A DNA stretch of 64,000 nucleotides from Suillus spraguei (Eukaryota; Basidiomycota; Agaricomycetes; Boletales; Suillaceae): contig JABCPU010000185.1 of NCBI GenBank assembly GCA_016800925.1, forward strand, positions 1-64,000, in the 5' to 3' direction. A model generated the notes under the pieces. The model saw only the letters and a list, made by a program, of their open reading frames with translations. It ran no database searches and was not told where the DNA came from. Shown here in pieces: positions 35,167 through 47,170 of this stretch (within the stretch, counting starts at the first letter, position 1; each line of letters begins with the position of its first letter). The position numbers and the translations under genes were made by a program.

Positions 35167-38100
35167 TGTATACCCTCGGTGTCTGAACAGTTCAGGGACT
35201 ATGTATACGAGAGGAGTCTGCCGGCCGAATTTTGGAACCAGAGCAGGTTATCCGGCAATAGTAATGATTTATGATCAGTCCAGGGGCCTGTCTTTTTCGA
35301 TTTAATTCTTGCCAGAGCGCGTAAGCCTTTTCTGACAAGACAGTCCGCTTACAAGATTGAGTCCTCACCCAGCAGCTAACTTCAGGACCGTCTGAGGAGG
35401 AGGTGTTGTGCTGTTATTTGAGAAATTTGAAAGTGCAAGATCTTTGTGGTATGCGAAGTTACCAGTAAGCAACTGTAATGTGCAAAAAAGCTTAGAATAT
35501 CACCTATCAGCAACACTGTTTAGGCGAACCCTCGATCGCTGGGTGGCCAGTTGGAAGTTGATCAAGTTGGGAATGTTCATTCAAGCGCCTTTTATGGTGC
35601 GTCACGTTTATCATCTTCATATCCACTCCACGGCTTATTGCTGTGTAGATCAAGCGCTCGTGTCCGCGACCGCCGGTGCTATGACTATCTTTCTACATAT
35701 ATGTAAAGACTACACTCGGGCTGATGGTGCGACACTCCCTCTCCAGTCTGCACGTTTCTTCTGTCGTATGTTTGAACTGAATGTCATCGATATATGCAGG
35801 CAGTGCAGCATACTAGTCTCCAGGACGGAGTGGTTGTTTACTACCGAGGAATTCATGGTGAGTCTCACTGCTTCGTAAATACTACCTCAGGACGAAGTCA
35901 CTTCGCGTCATTGCCAAAGTTAGTAGTTCGCTGTATACAGCCGCTTCATTTTTACCTCCTAGTCCGTGAATTCGGACCTTTGCTGTATCCCAAAGGATAT
36001 CCTATCGTTATGTTAATTCAGCTCTAATTGATCATAGACCTGTTGCGACTCCAGTACGACGTTGACATCCGGAATGAATCAAGAAGGTCTCCGAGATGCC
36101 TTTGATTCCATTTGTGTATGTGGTATGTCGATTCTCCAGATTACACATGGAAGAGCTTAATCATGAAGATACTACAGTCGCCAGTGACACACGGCAGTTG
36201 AACGAAAGTCAGTTGCCGTAAGTGGGTCCATTTTGAGTCCAAGCATCATTCCAGTGCGGACTCCCCCGACTTGCACCTGGCACCCGTGATGGCTACTGAA
36301 CTAACCTCATTGAAGAACATGAAATGCGTACCTGTGTTTTGTGTGCAATGCGCTCACGATCGCTATTCAGTAGCATGTGCCGGATGCTTGGATCTCAACG
36401 TTAACATTCTACCATACCCAATCACAAGATCCTTTTTGACTGGGTACGAGAGGGTACGACAAGTTGATAGGCGGACGATCATCACGCCAATAGTGCACAT
36501 TGTGAGATCTGATGCGAGACTCGGATGGAGGGTTGATGGAGGTGCGCAAGTTTGATCAAGGGTGGTCCCCCGAGCGCCTCATCTATATCCATAGATGCCA
36601 AACCTGTACCCTGAACAGGTGCTTATGGACATCTGGTATGTAAGGAAGGCTTTGCCTTTAGCGCTGGACGCTTGCTTCAGAAAGCACTTCAACAATTGTG
36701 ACATTGTTTGTTTTGACTCTGTTTCTATTTCCTTTCCTGTTCATTCTTAAATGTTTCACTTTCTCACATCTTCCCATATAGTTGCCAATCGTATTTTGAC
36801 AGACGCACAAGCACTTTCGCCGTATATAAGACTGCATGTATCTTTCATATTTCTCAGTTAATAGACCATCCTCAGTCAGAACGTAAAAGTCCGTCCGAAA
36901 CCTCTCGCATTTTAAAAGGAGCCACCGAAGACTGACAAACGCCCACCATAATTCTTATCATTGCATTCCCCGTCGAACTCAAAGCAAGCCTTACAGGTAT
37001 CGAATCTGGGAAACTTCTCAGTCACGCTGCATAATCGAAGTTAAAAATGGTCCAGGATGATGGTGGCAACACAACTGAATCTCTGTTCGCCTCTCACCCA
37101 GAAGGAACTTTGCTGACACATGGCTACCATGAATTCCAATCAACATGACTCTGGGTAAGCAACTGGTCGACTAGTCAGCTGCCAGATTTGCCCCAATGCG
37201 TGCTTAGGCCCTTATTAATGTCTCATGACCTTAACAGTAGGACCCTATTGGTGTCAGTAACTTCCTCGCTACTGTTCATATCAGAGCATCCCACTGAACT
37301 ATTCTATAGCCTGCATGGCACATGACCCCGATATCGCAACTTGCGAGTATCACATTCTGCATTGTTTCAAAGGAGGATCGTTGTTCGTTCGCTCAGTTAC
37401 GGCCATCAAACACATGATACTCCGATACTCGCATTACGTTTTGGTCAGTGGAATAATCGCTCTTCGGACCGTGCAGTTCTAATTCATGATGCATCTCAAG
37501 TCTTTCCACAAGGTCCTGTTCCCGTAGAACACTCTGGATGGAAAATATCAGCGACGCGACGCTGGTTTATCTGCTTTTTACCATCCTTAGGAGTGCTCAA
37601 GGTATCCATGACCATCCTGTGAGTGCCAAATTGGAACATTGTATCATTCATGAGAAGAACTCACACGGTAGCTGTAGTCCGGCTGTTGCTGGTTCTCTGA
37701 TACAGCGAGGAGACTGAGATGATCTGATGATGCTTTTCCCGGTGGGTGTACCGGCGCCACGATACGCTGTTGGGGTGCGTTCTATCTTCTATATCTTGTG
37801 TCTGCTTCGCAGCTTAAATGCTGTGCAGACAAAACGTTTAGCGAAACCTCAAACCACTAGCATTTCGTTATCTCAGATTACTATTCTCGCTGACTCCGTC
37901 CGTTCTAAATGCGATGAGTCGAGTGCGAAAGTATATCATTCCATCGCCGGCATCATCGCCCACTCCACAAGACACTGTTCTCGTAGAACCCTGCAGATGG
38001 AAAAGATCAGTGATGAGATGCTGTTTCATCATCTTTGGGAGCGCTCGAGGCGTCCATTATCATCCTGTGAGTGCCAAATTGGGACACCGTGTATAATTTA

Positions 38101-38831
38101 TATGAGGAGAACCCGCACTGTAACAGTGGAGGAGCGATATTCTGATTGAATCATTGTTGCTGGTTCGCTGATACAGTGTTCAGTTCAGGTGTTCTGACGA
38201 TCCTTTCTTGGTAGGTGAAGAATAGTGCTGACGCCACAACATGCTGTTAAGGTGCGTTCTATCTTCCATCCTGTGTAGTCGTAAGTGGTCAGGTTCGCAA
38301 CTAGCGCATAGTATTCTGATGCCAATACACGTTATGGCAGACATTCGAAGGGGTGCCGCAATCCCTCTCCACTCCACTTGTTTTCTCTCCTTCCGAACTC
38401 AAATCTTTACCATATTTGCAGGCTGTGCAGTGCCACTGCAGCATGCTGTCATTCTACTTCCTAAAACTTGTTTGCTGTGTTCATATTCTCGGATAAGCCA
38501 GTATGGTTTGAGACCATATGACAATTGCCGTCATTGAGGCTGCCGCCCGCTCATTTTGCTTTGTCGCATGTTCTACATCTGGTTACCATGGATGGGAAGC
38601 ACCGTTCTTACATCCTCAATGCTCAATCACCAAGCGATTAGAAGGCGTTGTGTAAGGCTGGGTAGTGAGTTCGAATGGGAAAGAGAACAGATGAGAGAGA
38701 TAAGAGATATTAAAAGGAACAGATCGAAGTACTTAGGATACGAGTCAGATGAAAAATCCAGAAACGAGCCTTTTCGGAGGCGCCGTCTGGGAACTATATT
38801 TAGTGTATTAAATATTTCAGCGCTATGCGCC
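35167..38831. other. Repeat-like spacer, no supportable gene
   Basis: Open frames of up to 156 codons (35,408-35,878) carry no motif that I recognise. A tandem duplication lies at 37,490-38,280. The boundary to the conserved gene region is at its right end. Confidence 0.4.
37490..38280. repeat. Imperfect direct duplication, ~470-bp period
   Basis: 37,510-37,800 (TCCTGTTCCCGTAGAACACTC..., CATCCTGTGAGTGCCAAATTGG, CTGTTGGGGTGCGTTCTATC) recurs at 37,975-38,270 with scattered substitutions and indels. The order of blocks is the same. No coding function seen. Confidence 0.75.
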
Positions 38832-40044
38832 ATGATCATGACCAATTTTCCCGTACAGACACCAGATTATCTACTTTCCTTCCAGTTTTCATCATGGTAT
38901 CCAACATTTTCCTCCATCAGTATCAAAAGTACCATCATCCGTCCGTTGGATCAAGCATTCAAGGAATATCTCGACTCCGACGGCATTTTCGTACCAGAAG
39001 GCTCGGAAAACGTGTCGGTTAGCTACATTCACCGATTGTTTCAGTCGTACTCACTTCCCACAATTAGTCCTGCAGAAAACTCTCCCTCAGACCAAGAGAG
39101 TGACGAAGACGTTGGGCGATCCTTCTCCTTTCCCGATCTAGATGAGCGGATAAGACAAATCATCAAAGAATACGGCGCCACCTTCCCCAAGCTCAATTTC
39201 TCTTCCCCAAAGGTCAGTTGTCCGTTCCATCGAGATCAATCCCCGTTCACATCGGACACAGGACGCATCATGGGTGCTACCACCATCCTCGCCTCTCAAA
39301 TGCACATCTCCGTCAGATGTATACATTCTACTGAAATCCTCCGACTTCGTATCGCACGACCTAAGTATCGACACGGTCTTCGAGGGATGCCAATACGATC
39401 CCTCGAATCCACCATCGTATCAGTTGGAGCTTGTCTTGCGGAAATGGTATTCTATAGATAGCAGCCGCGAGTTCAGGTGTTTCGTCCGTGAAGGCCGTCT
39501 CATAGGTACGTCCTATTTTTCTAATCCCCGCCCCGGCAAGCCATGACGACGCTCACACAGGGATATCACAACGCGATACGAATTTCTATGACTTTATGAA
39601 CGAGCCCCAAACACAAAACAAGATCGTAGAGACGCTCCAGACTTTTTGGAAGGAAAAGATCAAATCCCAATGGTATGGACAACAAGACTGTATGTATATT
39701 GTCTTTGTCGGAGTTTGTGCACTCAATGATCTTATAAAGACGTTTTTGACGTGTTGATAACGCGTGATCTATCTCGGGGACACGTCCTAGACTTCAACCC
39801 ATACGCACCCCGAACGGATCCCCTCTTATTCACGTACGAAGAGCTCTCGGCAGTCTTCAAACAGGATTTGAACACACCGGAGCTCCGTATCATCGACTCA
39901 CCTTTACATCCGGTCGCATCGCGCAACGCGCCAGCTCACCAACACAACATGTTGCCGATTGAAGCCCTCGCGTTGAGTAGCGGTCGGGACATCAATGACT
40001 TCTCAGACTTGTGGAGGAATGAGATTCAGCAGTCCATTGATTGA
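38832..40044 (+). CDS. CDC123: CDC123/D123 family, eIF2 complex assembly factor
   Basis: ATP-grasp-fold protein that binds eIF2-gamma and promotes assembly of the eIF2 heterotrimer, hence translation start and cell-cycle entry. Exons read by eye are 38,832-39,212, 39,262-39,505, 39,561-39,689 and 39,740-40,044. Conserved family strings are FSSWYPTFSSISIKS and IRPL near the N-terminus, FPKLNFSSPKDASW across intron 1, LKCTSPSDVYILLKSSDFV, LELVLRKWYSID, REFRCFVREGRLIGISQRD across intron 2, and VLDFNPYAPRTDPLLFTYEEL. The latter holds the Asp/Asn metal-nucleotide residues of the family. ATG 38,832 was chosen because it lies ~13 codons before FSSWY, as in orthologues; an open frame continues upstream but looks non-coding. 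Two partial copies of this gene lie at 24.85 and 30.85 kb. Confidence 0.92.
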
Positions 40045-40293
40045 TAGTCAACGAATTCTCAGATCTACCACAGAATGACATTCAACACTCCACGAATGGT
40101 GTCAATCAATGTTAACAGACACGGCCAGCGAATTATCATCCATTATAATTACTGTGATCATAATGAACTCTAAATAATGATCTACCAAATCCCCTTACCC
40201 AAAGACATGACGCCATCTATGTTGTGTTTTTATGATGTAGGGAATAGCTAAGTGGGATATCCACAGGTATCTCTTTAACGTACGATTACGCTT

Positions 40294-41950
40294 TTAGATC
40301 TTGTCAAGCTCAACACCAGAGTCGCTAGCGCTACCATCAGTGGACGCAGGACGGGTGGCAGCGAGACCAGAGGAATTCTTGTAGAAAAGAATGTTACCTT
40401 CATCCTCAACGAACTAAACAATGTCTCAGAATATATACCAGACTGAAGTAAAAGCGTACTGACCTTGCACTCCTTGAAAACCCTGTAGACTTCTCTCCAT
40501 CCACCCGGAGCACCTTCAAGCTTAATACCTGCTTGCTCAAGGCGCTTACGAAGAGCATCAGAAGCTTCCCAAGCGTTGTAGTGAGGGATCTTGCTTGAGA
40601 CGTGATGAAGGACGTGGGTCTCCGAGATACCGTGGGTAGCATGAGCACCAATCCAACCCATGATCGAGCCACAGTCACCGAGGAGGTTACGGTTCAAAGT
40701 AGACAGAGCACCACGCGGGAAAGTGAACTCAGAGGCACGGTAGTGAGGGAGAATTGGGTCGGTATGTTGGAGGAACGTGATAAGGACAAGCCAGTGGTTG
40801 ACCCAAATGTAAGGTACCAAGTAGAGACGGAACACGGTCCAAAACCCGTATGTATATATGGAGCCGGCGACACCAGCGAGCCATAGCACGATACCGATGT
40901 CAGACAGAATGATCGAATCACGCTGGTGAGGTGCGAACATTACAGCATCAGGGTTGAAGTCTACAAAAACAGATCATCAAATTATTCTCTTTTCAATACA
41001 AATCGTGACTCACGGTTGGTGCCTTTGGGATAGCGTTTCTGACCAGAGGCATTCCGGATAAGGTATGCAGGCCAGCCGCCGAGCTAAATGCATCATTAGT
41101 TACAGTCGTGCAGATCTCATCCAATTTGCCTAACCAGGTAAGTAGCAGCGCCAATTGTGGCACCAATAGGGGAGTCGCCCAGCGCCTCCTTTAGCTCCCT
41201 CATCACCTCATCTGAAACGCTCGAACCAAGAATATCCTCCTTTGTCGGGTCGAATGCAGGCAAACCAAGTTGCGAACGTGTCTTAGGAACAAAGACCTGG
41301 TCCTGAGTCATATGAGCAGTTGAGGCATGATGTTTCGCATGTGTGATCCTCCACGAATGATAGGGTACACCAAGCCTAAATAATTAAGGTGCTGTCAATA
41401 ACGTAACTGGAGAAAATATGAAAATTTAAGAACGCACGCGGAATGCAAGACCCAGCCAACGCTGTTGTTGATCAACTTGGATTCTGAAAATGCTTGGTGG
41501 CCGCACTCGTGAGCAATGACCCAAAGGCCAGTGGCAAAGAGACCCGTCCAGAAGGAGTACCCCGCCCAGAGAGACAAGCGTGCAGCGGGATAGAGCAGAG
41601 GATGAGGGAGGGAAACATATTCGGGGGAAATCAGAGTGTCTAGGTAAGTTGCGGTTTTGTAGATACCGGAAATCATCACCAGGTCGTAAACACTAAACAT
41701 GGTGAAACGCGTCAGAGCCAGCTATCTTTGAGTCAGTGCCAACTCACATGTATAGTGATGACCGCAATGCTGAACGCTTGAAGCAGTGAGCACTGAAAAA
41801 CCGACAGTAGTAAGCATCTGACCCCAGAACGCATCTGAAAATGCTGCAAACTTACGGGATGGCGCTCAACAGGTCCTTAATCGTGAGGTCGGGTATAACG
41901 CAGACATTCTGTTTCACAGTCGTGAAGGCTTGCTCTGATCTGTCTGACAT
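40294..41950 (-). CDS. FAD2: Delta-12 fatty-acid desaturase (oleate to linoleate)
   Basis: ER membrane di-iron desaturase that introduces the second double bond into oleoyl chains. Three His boxes are visible on the minus strand: HECGHQ (~41,515-41,497), HAKHH (~41,343-41,329) and HVLHH (~40,612-40,598). Other family strings are SVGWVLHSA, PKTRSQLGLPAF, IWVNHWLVLITFLQHTDP and FTFPRGALSTLNR. Hydrophobic stretches flank the boxes. Start ATG at 41,950 (MSDRSEQAFTTVKQNV) is followed by IPDLTIKDLLSAIP and two short introns. The last exon (FVEDEGNILFYK) ends at TAA 40,294-40,296. All parts look intact. Membrane lipid unsaturation is the likely role. Confidence 0.92.
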
Positions 41951-42370
41951 GAGTTGTAACAATCTAGTCCAAACTTCTAGTGAAAAAAAAAGAAGGAAGA
42001 AAGCGACAAAGGAAAGCAAATGAAGCAAACTGCTGAAGTCTTTTTATTGGGGTAAAAGAATTGTTCCCGGTGTTAACCGAGAGTACACGTGGGTTGAGTT
42101 TAATACCAACTTTCCATTGCATGATTCATGCACGCTACACGCCGTTCATGGTAAGGGCATAATTTAAGCCTCATTCGTCAAATGTCGGGATCGGGAGTCA
42201 TATTGATATGTTGCGATATAGGGCAGGAATAAACTACTATATATACATATATATCTTGCCAATATCCAAGACGTGAGTGAGATTCCAGCAACAAGCTGCC
42301 ATGAGGCATATACAATCCACTAGAACGCTACAATCTCACTAATGAAAGCAGCCTGGTAAACGCAAGCACT
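41951..42370. other. Intergenic, desaturase promoter side
   Basis: Contains an ATATATATACATATATAT tract near 42,238-42,255. Nothing coding seen. Confidence 0.5.
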
Positions 42371-44203
42371 CTAATTCAACGCCAGCAGCCTTGCAGCTAG
42401 TCCCTCCAAAAACGCGAACCCATCTTTGGTAATAGTCCTGCCACTGCTCTTGTTGGTAACAGCACCAAAGTCAGCCACAAGATTGGCAAGCACCCTATTA
42501 CTCGATGCAGTGCCCACTTCTCGACGAAGCCTTGCAACCACGCCCAACTTCACATGCGCTGGTTGGGGCGCTTGGCTGTCCTCTCGATTTGTACTTCGTA
42601 AAGTCCGAAGCGGGTGTACGAATATCGAAGGATCTGCAAGTTGTTTGTACAATGCATCCAGAAAGGCGAAACCCTCCTTGGTGAGCGTTCTTGAGCCCAG
42701 TTGCAGGAATTTCGTGAACTCTTCCACGGCAGCTGCAAGAGCAGCGTTATCCGTCGAATCAAGGACCGAAAGTTTGAGTTTCTGCAGCTGACTGGCTTTC
42801 TTCGTTCGTACGGGAGTGCGGGGTGGAAGACGTTGGCCATTTGGCTTCAATCTATCGTCCTCGGGCTATCATTTACGGATATGATTTCGCTAGGCTTTTT
42901 GGCATCTTTTCGTGCAGCAGGGACATTAGTTTGGTTCCCAAGTATGGACGAGGCGGGTTGAGCTGGAGTTTGGCCAAGTCATTCAGGACGTTCTCCATCT
43001 CATCTGCATCAATCGTGGGCCGTGTGGGAGCAGGACGTGCAACTTGAGGTTCAACCTGAAAAAAATGAATAAACACAAACTCAGGCACACTGACAAACCC
43101 TCATACCTTAGAAGCTGGTGGTGGTGGCCAGATAAAGCGCTCGATATCCGTGAAGCCACTATTCTGTGCGAGCTCCTGGAACTCTTCCTTCCAGTAGTCG
43201 TAATCAGGACAGTCGAAGAACTTCAGCCGTCTACAATACCGCAGGAACTCTTCGAATTCAGAAGGTATTCCCTTGCACAGCTCTTCAGGGCTAGCGTCCT
43301 TTTTAGCTCGCTTGATGCGATCATGCGCCGCGTCGGTTTTCGGTATACCGTTCCGTGTCCAGGAGAGTCCTCCGGGCGTAAGAAGATGTATAAACATCAG
43401 TGCAGCGGCCTCAAGATCATCTCGTCTAGATGGTACTGCAATAAGTTTCATAAGTAGCCGTAACACATAAATAATCTAGAATATCGACCTTTGCCTTTAC
43501 AATGCACATTGACAGACGTAAACCAGTAGTTGCCCAAGAAATCTCTCTTCTGCTTCGAGTCTGGAATGTGCCGTCGCGTGTGCGCATCGATATAGCGTTT
43601 GGAAAACCCAAAGTCGATCATATAGATGGTTTCTTCCTCAGGTGTCAATCCGATAGCACAATTTCCAAGCTGTATATCGCGATGCAGAACTTCGCGGTTG
43701 TGCATGATCTGTAAACGTGCGATCTGCATATTCGATCGTCAAGGTTATGCCATCGATCTGAAACCAGCGAGAAAACTCACCACCTGGATCGCAATAGAAC
43801 ATACGCTGCGGAGGTCCATCCTTTGGTGCCCCCATTGCAGATTTTGTCGGTAGATGCTCTCCAGACTCTTTCCGAGGAGACTTATAACCAGATAATGCCA
43901 CTTTCCCTCGATACCGCTGGCCCATAACCGAGGCATGCCTTCTCCTCCTTGCAATAGAGGATAAATGGCCTGCTCATAGCGATTTGTTGGGCACTCGTGG
44001 TCGACATCTTGCACTTTGAGTGCAACGAAAGTGCCATCATGAATATGATATGCCTTGAAGATAGAGCCTAGGATGATACGGCCCAGGTGAGGAATAGCCT
44101 ATGTTGAGTGGGCTCAGTACGTACCTGAATAGCCTGACCCAAGTCGGTCTTGTAACCAGTAGTTGCCCATTCTACGAGGAATAGTATCTGGGTTGTGCGT
44201 CAT
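42371..44203 (-). CDS. CK1-like protein kinase with altered catalytic loop and C-terminal repeat module
   Basis: Start MTHNPDTIPRRMGNYWLQ is followed by a glycine loop LGSGYSG, VALKVQ (ATP lysine), and a catalytic loop reading HRDIQLGN, where most kinases have HRDxKxxN. The metal motif is DFGFSKRYID and the CK1-type stretch is KRDFLGNYWFTSVN, followed by RRDDLEAAALMFIHLL. A linker (FIWPPPP, DEMENVLNDLAKLQL) leads to a C-terminal part (42,850-42,374) with two related units, SRTLTKEGFAFLDALYKQL and GRTITKDGFAFLEGLAARL. The sequence between ~42,960 and 42,850 changes frame; an unseen intron or an indel separates the kinase from the tail. I recall this kinase group, with Gln in the loop and this tail, as an agaric expansion. 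Substrates are unknown. Confidence 0.8.
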
Positions 44204-44581
44204 TATGCCTCTTGATCACTGGTCCTAAGTTACAGAGGTGCTGTTGGTAGCAGTTGAAGTGACGAAGACCAACAGCGAAATTAAGAAGGCAGCTTGGTGG
44301 CGGAATCTAAGGTGGGTATTGAAGCAGTACAATACTAATATATTGTGGACAGTGGGTTGATTCGGATTAGAACAGATGTGGTTGCTGGTGGTTGACGCGC
44401 CAATTGCTTGATACGCGTCAGTCACGTGTCAGGTTGAAATGTGCGAACCGGAAAGGGAACACCCCTGTCGGTCCGAACCTGTAGGCACGACACATAAATT
44501 CATCAAAGGGAGTCGTGTTCATTGTTACTAATATTACAGTGATTATACAGTCTGAATACGTGAATAACATCTTATAATGAT
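44204..44581. other. Intergenic between kinase start and PDC end
   Basis: No gene; should hold the kinase promoter. Confidence 0.5.
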
Positions 44582-47170
44582 TTAAAGTTGTCCCGCCGCA
44601 ATCTTTGCACTCAATGCCGCAGATGCTTGCAAAGCACGGGGTGTGTCGTACTTGTCCATGATTACCTCGACCAATTGAATCTTCCCCGCACTGGCGAATT
44701 CTTCATCGTCTAGAAGCTTGTCGAGCTCTGACTTGTTGTGGACCGTGTACGACTTTGACATCTTGCCCTCAATATCACCGAGAGTAGTGAGCAGCGAAGT
44801 CCATTTCCTAAGGAATGTTTGAGCAAAACATAAATTTGAGCATGTGAAATGTATCCTACCAGTCCACGATGTCGTTGTATTTCCTGCGGAAATCTGTGAG
44901 CTGTGTAAAGCGGTCTGCCTTATCAGTACACTCACCTATCTAGGCCGTGCAAGTGCCTCTCGATGTTATAGCCTTTGTTATTCAGCACGAAGATTATTGG
45001 CGTCAACTTGTGATGGGTCATGGTTGAAATCTCTTGCACTGTCAGTTGCCTGCCACACGAAATATTTAAGTAAATTTGAAGCACGATGGATGAACCACAT
45101 ACATGCTACCATCACCAGTGAATAATATGGTACGCCCAAGGTTTTTGTCACGAGCTGCGAGCGCTGCACCGAGTGTGCTAGCTACAGTCATTTCAATTAG
45201 ATGCAGGTTCAGTAAAGAACTTCACAATATTTACCGGTTGCCCATCCAATGCTTCCATAAAAGATTTGGCTGACGAAAACGGACTTGTCGGGCATTGGAA
45301 CGTCCAAAATTCCAAAGTTTGAAGTGCCTAGAAGCATGTTCCACTCTATATTTTGAAGTACAATAAATTGATTTTGACTCACCAGTCTCAGTAACGATAA
45401 CATCCAGCTTCCGGAAGAATTTGCCCACCCGAGGCCAGAAATACGCATGTGAAATCTTGTCATCGCTCTCCTTTGGAACATCTAGCTTGTAATGCGGAAC
45501 AGGGATTCGTGAGGCATCCTCCTTATATTTACTTAGCCTCTCCGTGAGCTTCGGGAGAAGCAACTTCATTCCTATGCCCGGGAATCTTGCATAGCGAACA
45601 AGTGTATGGTCGGAGTGTAGCTACAAAAATCACCCTAAGCGTCAAAACTGGCGTTGTCTTGAAAAAAAAATACCTCGATGGTGCGCCTTGCAGGGATACG
45701 GTACGTATACATTCCCGTGTTAAAATCTGACTTCAACCCACCAATCGAGAGAATCAGGTTTGCGCTTTCAACCCTCTCCTTAATGGACGGATCCGTGACC
45801 GAACCGATGTAAATCTATAGAAACGTCAAAACAGTCTTAAACGAAAAAATGGAGATGAAAACTCACACCGCCGTATCGTTCATGCTCCTCGCTCACTGCT
45901 GTCTTTCCCATTGGGGCGGCATATACAGGGAACCGTGTTTTCACGAGAAGGTCATCGACCTCCTCGCGCAAGTCGTGACGAATAGCGCAAGCATCGACGA
46001 GCACAACGACGTCTTGTTTAGCCTCCTCCACGAGCTCCATAATCTCGTCGAGAACGTAGCTCTCGACGCTTGGGTCATTAGGGGGAAGGGCTCGCGAAAG
46101 CTCGACCTTCAAGCGCTTCGCAGATATTTTTTCGGTGGTGAGGTCCATGGGAATAGCGAGGTAAACGGGGCGAGCCTGCACGACATTCACTACTTTAACG
46201 AGGGAAGGCAGACATCAGAACTTACATGGGTAATGCACTCCGTGAGGACTCGATCGATTTCGACCGCAGCTTGTGCTTTATTCATGAGGATGGCCTGAGC
46301 GATGGTGACATGTTCCGCAGCTTTCGTATATGCATCGAACCTGACGAACATGAGATACTGGATCAACAAAAAGGAGCTATACATACTTTCCATTGCCAAG
46401 TGTGTGGTGGAGCAAAGGCTTATTCTTCAATTGCGTAGTGCTAGGCGTTCCAACGATATGAAGAACAGGAACCATTTCAGAGAAAGCTAAATAATCTGTG
46501 AGAAACCCCACGCGAGGATGAACGAGAAATAATTACCGCCTGCAATTCCGTTGGTGGCACTCAATTCGCCGACACCGAAGCTATGAATTGACGAGGTCAA
46601 GGCTGGTCGATGATGCTTGACGACTATCAAACCTACGTTGTGACGACTACGCCTATGCTATGCTCTTTGACGCGGGCATATCCATCTGCTGCGTAAGCTG
46701 CGTTCAACTCGTTGCTATAATGACGTAAGAAAGTGTATCGCCGACATGATGAGCTCATTACCAGTTCCCGATCCATTCAATTGTGGGATGGTCTTCAATG
46801 AAGTCCTAAGGATTGAAGTAAGAAATATCAGTACTTGCGCTGTTCATATGCGCAATAATTTACCAGGAAAGCTACAGAAGATCGTCAGCATATAAAGATG
46901 GGAATCATTAACGAAATCTTACGCATGTTGAAATCCCCCGGTACTCCGAAGATGGACTACGGGCAACAAGTAGTGATGAAGTTGGTTGGGTTCTATGAAC
47001 ACGATTAAGGGGAAACATACCGTTACGTTGAGCTGTTCCAATCTCTTCAAGATGTACTCAGAGATAGTGATGAACTCATCATTTTCGGCATGATATTGTA
47101 CTTTCAAGGTCTGAAGCTCGTGCTGAAGTCGATTGACTTCAGCGTGGAGTTGCTTGGATGTAGCGTCCAT
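44582..47170 (-). CDS. PDC1: Pyruvate decarboxylase with N-terminal coiled-coil extension
   Basis: Cytosolic ThDP- and Mg-dependent enzyme that decarboxylates pyruvate to acetaldehyde. Visible landmarks in order: [14 protein letters not shown] with the cofactor-activating Glu, [14 protein letters not shown], the HHTLGNG His pair, [60 protein letters not shown], and the ThDP motif [13 protein letters not shown] ending in LNN. The end is [11 protein letters not shown] with the stop at 44,582-44,584. Many small introns. Compared with yeast Pdc1 it has ~35 extra N-terminal residues, a Leu/Glu-rich coiled coil ([22 protein letters not shown]) before the [15 protein letters not shown] start of the common fold. 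I remember such an extension in other basidiomycete PDCs. ATG 47,170 is the only upstream start in frame with it. Confidence 0.92.

Noticed and set aside
38556..38831. N-terminal extension of CDC123 from the upstream open frame
   Set aside because: CDC123 orthologues start shortly before the FSSWY motif; the upstream frame is basic, low in family similarity and lies in repeat-like DNA.
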